Made by a program: the position numbers and the translations under genes. Below, in pieces: positions 59,461-64,000 of a stretch of 64,000 nucleotides of DNA. Numbering within the stretch: position 1 is the first letter of the stretch; each line of letters opens with the position of its first letter. The DNA lies in NCBI GenBank assembly GCA_016191875.1, contig JACPVG010000029.1, forward strand, positions 373,516-437,515, given 5' to 3'. Under the pieces are notes generated by a model that did not search any database, was not told the DNA's origin, and was given only the letters and a program-made list of their open reading frames with translations. The DNA comes from Chloroflexota bacterium (GTDB lineage Bacteria > Chloroflexota > Anaerolineae > Anaerolineales > UBA11579).

Positions 59461-61047
59461 TCAGTCCCAGTTATCGCTTTCACACCATATCTTTTCCCCT
59501 TCGAGTACGACATAATGCCAGCCGTAGAAACCATCCTTGTCCTCGTAAACGGATAAATCCAACCTGCCGGATGCGACTATTGCCTGCCAGAGTTTGTCTG
59601 CCCTCAACCTCGAAAGGTGGAGGCTTTGCCAGGGAAGGTCCGGCTGGTAGGCCGCGTGGATTTCCGCGTGACATACCAGGGCGGCGGCCAGCTGTCCCCG
59701 AGAAGTGGTTTCCGCCGCTGACCAAAGCCTCGCTATCTCGGGCAGTGCATCTTCGCTGAGGGAGGCCAGATAAGCGACATCTAGCGGCTGACCGGCCTCA
59801 AACCGCGCCACGTTCTCGCGGACGATAAAAACGTCTACATTGAGCGCTATCAACGATGCCACATATCCGGTGGCCGCAAGCAGGCAGGCTAAGGCAAGAT
59901 GGCGAGTGCGTTGGGAGACCTCCAGTGCGGCAACGGCGGCCAGCAACAGCCCCAGCCAGATGATGAAGACATGGGTGTATGTCCGTAGGCGGGTAAACCC
60001 ATAGGCGCCTTCGTAGAGGGTCAATCGCTGTGTCGAGGAAAGTAAGATGACGGCGAGCAGGGCGACCAGTGCGACGTTGAGTCCCGAAAACAGCGTTCTG
60101 GATCGACTGGATTGATGGTTGGTCACGCTTGACAGGGCAACCATCAACATCAAACTGAACACGGAAACGACCACGAGTTCTGCGAAGCCCCGGCGAGCGT
60201 ATTCGGAATAGGTGTAGCCAGCAAGGTTGACGTTCAGGCGGCCGCCAAAGAAGTATCTGAACTGAAACGTCACAAAAACCAGGAACAGACCAGCCACCAG
60301 GGTTAGAATGGTATTTGCCTCAATTGATCCCAGCAACGGAACCAATGGTTTGCTGGCCTCTTGGCCCACCCGTCTGGTCTGGCTGGTCCGATTGGCAAAG
60401 AAGAATACGCCCGCTAACAAATACGCGCCGAAGAGCACGTAAATCATCCTGAATAGATATTCCGGCAGGCGCTCGATATCCAGCCACGCCAGCACGGTGG
60501 ACAACCAGCGGTCAAACAACGGGTCAGCAGAGGCCAGCAGCGAAGAGAAAACCAGCAGAACGGGCGCGGCAAGCAACAGGCCGCGCAGGAGTGCGAATCC
60601 TTTTTTGCGGTTGGCGGAGATGTCCGGGGTATCCGCGGCGGGGATCAGCCGAAACGCCTCCACCTGGCTGCTCAATGCGCCCGCAACGAGGCGAAAACCT
60701 TCCTTCAGATAATCTCTGAACCCGTACCAGGGCCAATCTCCAACTGTTAGGCTGCTGGCGGCGATGCCAAGCAACATCCAGGTTGAGACAAAGCTGAGGA
60801 ACTGGCTAAGCGGCTCGGCACGAACGGCAATCCCCAGGGACGCGACAATACTCAACACAATCAGTGGCCATGTCCTTCGAGCGGGTCTATGGCCCAGCCA
60901 ACTGAGTACAAGTATTCCGGCGCTGGCCGTCAATAGCGTGAACAGGGGATAGTTCACCCCAACAGGTTTATTCCAAAAGAGAAAATCGAATGATAGGGCG
61001 AGGATGATGCTTGTGGCAGCGACGCGATTGGCGATCTGTCGATGCAT
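59461..61047 (-). CDS. DUF4173 polytopic membrane protein
   Basis: 528 residues. GGAGG lies eight bases before ATG 61047, so I prefer it to the GTG at 61074. About 12 helices. The DUF4173 core shows in RYFFGGRLNVNLAGYTYSEYARRGFAEL (short form: TYSEYARRGFAELV) near residue 280 and RLTLYEGAYGFTRLRTYTH (YGFTRLR) near 360. The C-terminus is soluble with two Trp-rich stretches (YGWHYV, SDNWD). Function unknown. It is the last gene of the uvrC-response-regulator strand. Confidence 0.8.
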   Translation of the reverse strand: MHRQIANRVAATSIILALSFDFLFWNKPVGVNYPLFTLLTASAGILVLSWLGHRPARRTWPLIVLSIVASLGIAVRAEPLSQFLSFVSTWMLLGIAASSLTVGDWPWYGFRDYLKEGFRLVAGALSSQVEAFRLIPAADTPDISANRKKGFALLRGLLLAAPVLLVFSSLLASADPLFDRWLSTVLAWLDIERLPEYLFRMIYVLFGAYLLAGVFFFANRTSQTRRVGQEASKPLVPLLGSIEANTILTLVAGLFLVFVTFQFRYFFGGRLNVNLAGYTYSEYARRGFAELVVVSVFSLMLMVALSSVTNHQSSRSRTLFSGLNVALVALLAVILLSSTQRLTLYEGAYGFTRLRTYTHVFIIWLGLLLAAVAALEVSQRTRHLALACLLAATGYVASLIALNVDVFIVRENVARFEAGQPLDVAYLASLSEDALPEIARLWSAAETTSRGQLAAALVCHAEIHAAYQPDLPWQSLHLSRLRADKLWQAIVASGRLDLSVYEDKDGFYGWHYVVLEGEKIWCESDNWD

Positions 61048-61147
61048 GTTTATGTCCTCCAGCATTTTCTCCACTCACTATAGGCCGGAAGCCGGATGCC
61101 GCCAACGTCTCGAGATGCCGGGTGGCCGCACCTGGGTGCGCAACCAG

Positions 61148-61261
61148 TTAATACGTTACCATCGCCAGAATCATTGAGATGATTACCAGGACACCAAGGG
61201 CGTAGAACAACACCTGGCTTACGGACAGTCGCCTTCGTGGGGTCTTTCGTTGTTTTGCCAT
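61148..61261 (-). CDS. 37-residue single-helix membrane peptide
   Basis: ATG 61261 to TAA 61148. A strongly basic N-terminus (MAKQRKTPRRRLSVSQ) is followed by one hydrophobic helix (VLFYALGVLVIISMILAMV) and Thr-Tyr at the end. The pattern (cytoplasmic basic end, short single span) is typical of real small membrane proteins and recalls short peptides I have seen in Chloroflexota. The ribosome binding site is weak. It lies between the response regulator and the DUF4173 gene on the same strand. Confidence 0.6.
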   Translation of the reverse strand: MAKQRKTPRRRLSVSQVLFYALGVLVIISMILAMVTY

Positions 61262-61355
61262 CTACAATTTGTGCCTTTCGGGTGTTCAAAAATGCGGTCG
61301 TGAGAAGGTTGCCTGAGCAGGCAATGAACGCATTGTCTGCGCAAGCATCCAGTTA

Positions 61356-61736
61356 TCAACTTATGGAGCGACTTTCGTAGGCAAGCCGGATCGCCTTCTC
61401 GAGTTCATCAAGGGTGACCGGCTTCATGATGTATGCATCCGCGCCTTTCGTCAAGGCCTCCTGGACCTGCGTGTCGGTGTCTTCCGAGCTCAGCATGATG
61501 ATCGGCAGGTACGCGTATTCGGATTTGCGCCGAACGAACTCCAGCATGTCGATACCTGAAACCTGGGGCATGTTGATATCCAGGAGCAGAAGATCTGGCC
61601 GACCCCCTTCATTGAGCGCTTTGCTGGCCGCGGGGGCGTTGTAGAAGGGGCGGACCTCAATATCCAGCAATTTGAGCATCATGGCAATGGCCTGAATCAT
61701 TTCCTGATCGTCATCAATATGCCAGGCGATTTTCAT
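61356..61736 (-). CDS. Single-domain response regulator
   Basis: 126 residues, a receiver domain only. Acidic pocket HIDDDQEM near residue 5, phospho-acceptor Asp in LLLLDINMPQVSG near 51, Ser/Thr switch IIMLSSEDTD near 82, and Lys in DAYIMKPV near 103. No output domain, so it acts on a partner protein. ATG 61736 starts the first beta strand. It follows uvrC by 26 bases; no histidine kinase is in the window. Confidence 0.9.
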   Translation of the reverse strand: MKIAWHIDDDQEMIQAIAMMLKLLDIEVRPFYNAPAASKALNEGGRPDLLLLDINMPQVSGIDMLEFVRRKSEYAYLPIIMLSSEDTDTQVQEALTKGADAYIMKPVTLDELEKAIRLAYESRSIS

Positions 61737-61762
61737 CGGCTCCTCTTCGCGGTCATTAGGCA

Positions 61763-63622
61763 CTATTCCAGGTGAGATTTTATCGCGCGGGCGACATCTT
61801 TGGTGATGCCCCTTACATTGGCCAATTCCAGTTCGGATGCGGCTCGGATGGCCCGGATGGACCCAAAGTGCGACAGGAGCTTGCGACGCGTTGCCGGGCC
61901 AACGCCCGGGATGGCATCCAGTTGGGAAGCCAGCCCCTGGCGCGACCGGCGGTTGCGGTGGGCGGTGACGGCGAAACGATGGGCCTCATCGCGGATGCGC
62001 TGCAGGAAGAACAATGCCGGACTGTTCCGGGGAAGCAGCAGGCCTTCTGGGCTTTCCGGTCTGAAGACCTCTTCGTTCTGCTTGGCCAGACCGATGAGGG
62101 GAATCCGTCCGCTCAGTTCGAATTCATCCAGCACGCGGATCGCCCGGCTGAGCTGTCCCTTGCCCCCATCGACGATAAGAAGGTCGGGAAGGCGGCCAAA
62201 GGCAGGATCGAGTTTGCCGCCCGGTTTGGCGGCGGCCTCTTCCGAGACGCGCCAGCGGGCGAATCGCCGTCGCAAGACCTCCTCCATGCTGGCGAAATCG
62301 TCAGGGCCCTGAACGGTCTTGATATTGAAGCGGCGATAATGTTTCTTGTTGGGGGTGCCACGTTCAAATACGACCATGCTGCCGACCGCGGCCACACCCT
62401 GCGTGTTCGAGATGTCGTAGCACTCGATACGCAATGGGGCGACCGGTAGCCCCAGGGCCTTCTGCAGCTCGGCAACGGATTCGGTTTGGCGATGGCGATC
62501 TGCTTCCCACTGTGCCTGGAGCGTCGCCAGGGTATCGCGGGCGTTTTCGGTGGCCATGTTCACCAGCTCGCGTTTCTGCCCTCTGCGCGGAATCTTGATT
62601 TCCACGCGATGCTCGCCGCGGTTCTCCAGCCAGTTTCGAATGATATTGGCCTCCTCAATGTCAGTTGGAAGGAGAACCTCCTGCGGGACGGTGGCCGCCT
62701 GATCGTAGAACTGTTTGACGAATTCGGTCAGGACAACCTGGTCGAGTGAACCTTCTACTCCCTCCATGAGGAAGTACTCGCGCCCGATCAGCTTCCCAGA
62801 GCGAATGAAGAATACTTGGATACATGCCTCTTTTTCGTTGCGTGCCAGGGCGATAACATCGGAATCGGCATAATCAGTGGAGATCACCTTTTGCTTTTCG
62901 ACAATGTTTTCGATTGCGCGCAGTTGATCGCGTATGGCGGCGGCCTTTTCAAAGCGCATTTCTGAGGCGGCACGCTCCATTGTTTCGCGCAACCGTTCCT
63001 GTATTGCCTCGGTCTTCCCGTTAAGGAATTCACACAGATCCTGTATCATGGCCCGATATTCGTCCTGGCTGGCTGCACCGATGCAGGGCGCCGTGCACAG
63101 TTTGATATCGTAGTAAAGGCAGGCGCGCTGATCCATTCCGTTAATCACCCGGTCGCAAGTCAGATAAGGGAAGATGCGTCTCAAGACATCCAGCGTCTTA
63201 TGCACTGCCCACACGCTTGTATAGGGACCGAAGTAGCGGCTACCATCGTTCTGCATGTTGCGCGTCACGGTAACCTTTGGAAAGGTATCCGCCCAATGAA
63301 CCTTTATGTAGGGGTAGCGCTTGTCATCCTTGAGACGTACGTTGTAATGGGGACGATGCTGTTTGATAAGGGTCATCTCGAGGATCAGGGCCTCCAGCTC
63401 TGATCCAACGACGATGTACTCGAGGTCGTCAATACGCCTGACCAACTCGCGGGTTTTGCGCGAATCCTGAGCATTGGCGTGGAAGTAGGATCTGACCCGA
63501 TTGCGGAGATTGATCGCCTTGCCCACGTAAATGACTTCCCCCGCGTCATTCTTCATCAGATAACAGCCAGGCTTGTGGGGAAGGCTATCCAGCGCCGCCT
63601 TGAGCTTCGGATTCTCTGGCAT
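61763..63622 (-). CDS. uvrC: UvrABC system protein C
   Basis: 619 residues, the normal length. GIY-YIG nuclease domain (KPGCYLMKNDAGEVIYVGKA near residue 16), a UvrBC-binding region, the endoV-like C-terminal nuclease domain (ECYDISNTQGVAAVGSMVVF near 400; LLIVDGGKGQLSRA near 480), and a final HhH pair (LDAIPGVGPATRRKLLSHFGS; LANVRGITKDVAR). It makes both cuts in nucleotide excision repair. TATAAT lies six bases before the ATG with no ribosome binding site, so the mRNA is probably leaderless. Confidence 0.96.
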   Translation of the reverse strand: MPENPKLKAALDSLPHKPGCYLMKNDAGEVIYVGKAINLRNRVRSYFHANAQDSRKTRELVRRIDDLEYIVVGSELEALILEMTLIKQHRPHYNVRLKDDKRYPYIKVHWADTFPKVTVTRNMQNDGSRYFGPYTSVWAVHKTLDVLRRIFPYLTCDRVINGMDQRACLYYDIKLCTAPCIGAASQDEYRAMIQDLCEFLNGKTEAIQERLRETMERAASEMRFEKAAAIRDQLRAIENIVEKQKVISTDYADSDVIALARNEKEACIQVFFIRSGKLIGREYFLMEGVEGSLDQVVLTEFVKQFYDQAATVPQEVLLPTDIEEANIIRNWLENRGEHRVEIKIPRRGQKRELVNMATENARDTLATLQAQWEADRHRQTESVAELQKALGLPVAPLRIECYDISNTQGVAAVGSMVVFERGTPNKKHYRRFNIKTVQGPDDFASMEEVLRRRFARWRVSEEAAAKPGGKLDPAFGRLPDLLIVDGGKGQLSRAIRVLDEFELSGRIPLIGLAKQNEEVFRPESPEGLLLPRNSPALFFLQRIRDEAHRFAVTAHRNRRSRQGLASQLDAIPGVGPATRRKLLSHFGSIRAIRAASELELANVRGITKDVARAIKSHLE

Positions 63623-63628
63623 GTGAAA

Positions 63629-63656
63629 ATTATATACCGCTTGGTGGATGTGTCGA
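63629..63656 (-). promoter_or_regulatory. Predicted leaderless promoter of uvrC
   Basis: Minus-strand TCGACA (plus 63651-63656), 16 bases, TATAAT (plus 63629-63634). The expected start site coincides with the ATG at 63622. Confidence 0.6.
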
Positions 63657-63745
63657 CAGCAGTTGTACTGGCCAAACCGATGTCTTCGGAATTGACAAAG
63701 CAGTAGATATCCGGGAGTGGCTAAGTTAATGGACTAAAATAGGGC

Positions 63746-64000
63746 ATGACCAACTGTCCAAGCTGCAACCAATCTACCCGGCAGAACAAGGCTGGCCTCA
63801 CCGTGGCGGGTTCGCAACGCGTTCGCTGTATGCATTGTGGCAAGCGATACACGCCGCACCCCAAACCGCGCGGCTACCCGCTGGCGGTTCGCAAGCAGGC
63901 GCTGCAATTCTACGTGGACGGGATGAACCTGCGCCGGATCGCCCGTCACCTGGGGCTGCATCATCGGACCGTGTCCTTGTGGGTCACGCACTACGCAGGC
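63746..64000 (+). mobile_element. 5' part of an IS1-like transposase gene (zinc-ribbon plus HTH), cut by the window edge
   Basis: From ATG 63746 the frame is open to the end (85 codons). It has two Cys pairs, CPSC at residues 4-7 and CMHC near 29, with a following GKRYTP stretch, then an HTH with LRRIARHLGLHHRTVSLWV. This zinc-ribbon/HTH layout is seen in InsA-type proteins of the IS1 family and related zinc-ribbon transposases. The element's left end may lie near 63710-63730, but no terminal repeat can be confirmed because the other end is outside the window. Confidence 0.7.

Noticed and set aside
1..64000. CRISPR arrays, rRNA genes, prophage
   Set aside because: No regularly spaced repeats, rRNA-like sequence or phage structural genes were seen; the only RNA gene recognised is tRNA-Arg.

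Overview
The window looks like a chromosome segment of a moderately GC-rich anaerobic bacterium. I infer Chloroflexota, probably Anaerolineae-like. Reasons: archaeal-type isopropylmalate isomerase subunits, Thr/Pro-rich linkers in membrane proteins, a RodZ-like protein with two helix-turn-helix domains, and a class I benzoyl-CoA reductase. This is not proven without a 16S or marker-gene search.

Region 1 (1-21.1 kb, minus strand) is one long, tightly packed run of about 20 genes, read from about 21.06 kb down past position 1. It starts with the four subunits of an ATP-driven benzoyl-CoA reductase (bcrC, B, A, D). Next come a small Cys-containing protein, a PaaX-type regulator and the ring-hydrolysis and hydration enzymes (oah, dch). 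MaoC, SDR and thiolase enzymes for beta-oxidation follow, then the alcohol dehydrogenase had. The distal part holds an amidohydrolase, an arylpyruvate:ferredoxin oxidoreductase (iorA, iorB), an isopropylmalate/homocitrate-synthase-like enzyme, a MoaD-like protein, a tungsten aldehyde:ferredoxin oxidoreductase and an aconitase-family large subunit. The last gene fuses an acyl-CoA-ligase-like domain, in one open frame, to an aconitase-family small subunit. The front half dearomatises benzoyl-CoA; the back half could make arylacyl-CoA or acids and supply reduced ferredoxin to the reductase. The condensing enzyme plus isomerase plus ligase fusion has no obvious role in the textbook pathway and is the most novel part. 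A divergent hotdog thioesterase (21.2 kb) shares a palindromic promoter region with the operon.

Region 2 (21.9-35.2 kb) has a tRNA-Arg, a FecR-domain lipoprotein, a small membrane protein and a minus-strand surface-glycan operon. That operon encodes glycosyltransferases, a NodU-type carbamoyltransferase, a flippase, a sulfotransferase, two membrane proteins and a CPBP protease.

Region 3 (35.4-46.1 kb) is mostly housekeeping: EttA, an HD phosphohydrolase, a slipin, an OMP-decarboxylase-superfamily protein, MgtE, RimO, the RodZ-like protein, ribosomal protein L9 with an acidic tail, and a DUF389 membrane protein.

Region 4 (46.1-53.9 kb, plus strand) is a BMP-type nucleoside ABC importer (two lipoproteins, ATPase, two permeases) followed by NDH-2.

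Region 5 (53.9-63.6 kb, minus strand) has MurJ, small membrane proteins, a TPR-like protein, an FHA-FHA-ECF sigma-anti-sigma operon, a DUF4173 membrane protein, a response regulator and UvrC. A transposase gene begins at the right edge. Several genes have a -10 box only 6-10 nt from the start codon and no ribosome binding site, which suggests leaderless mRNAs.
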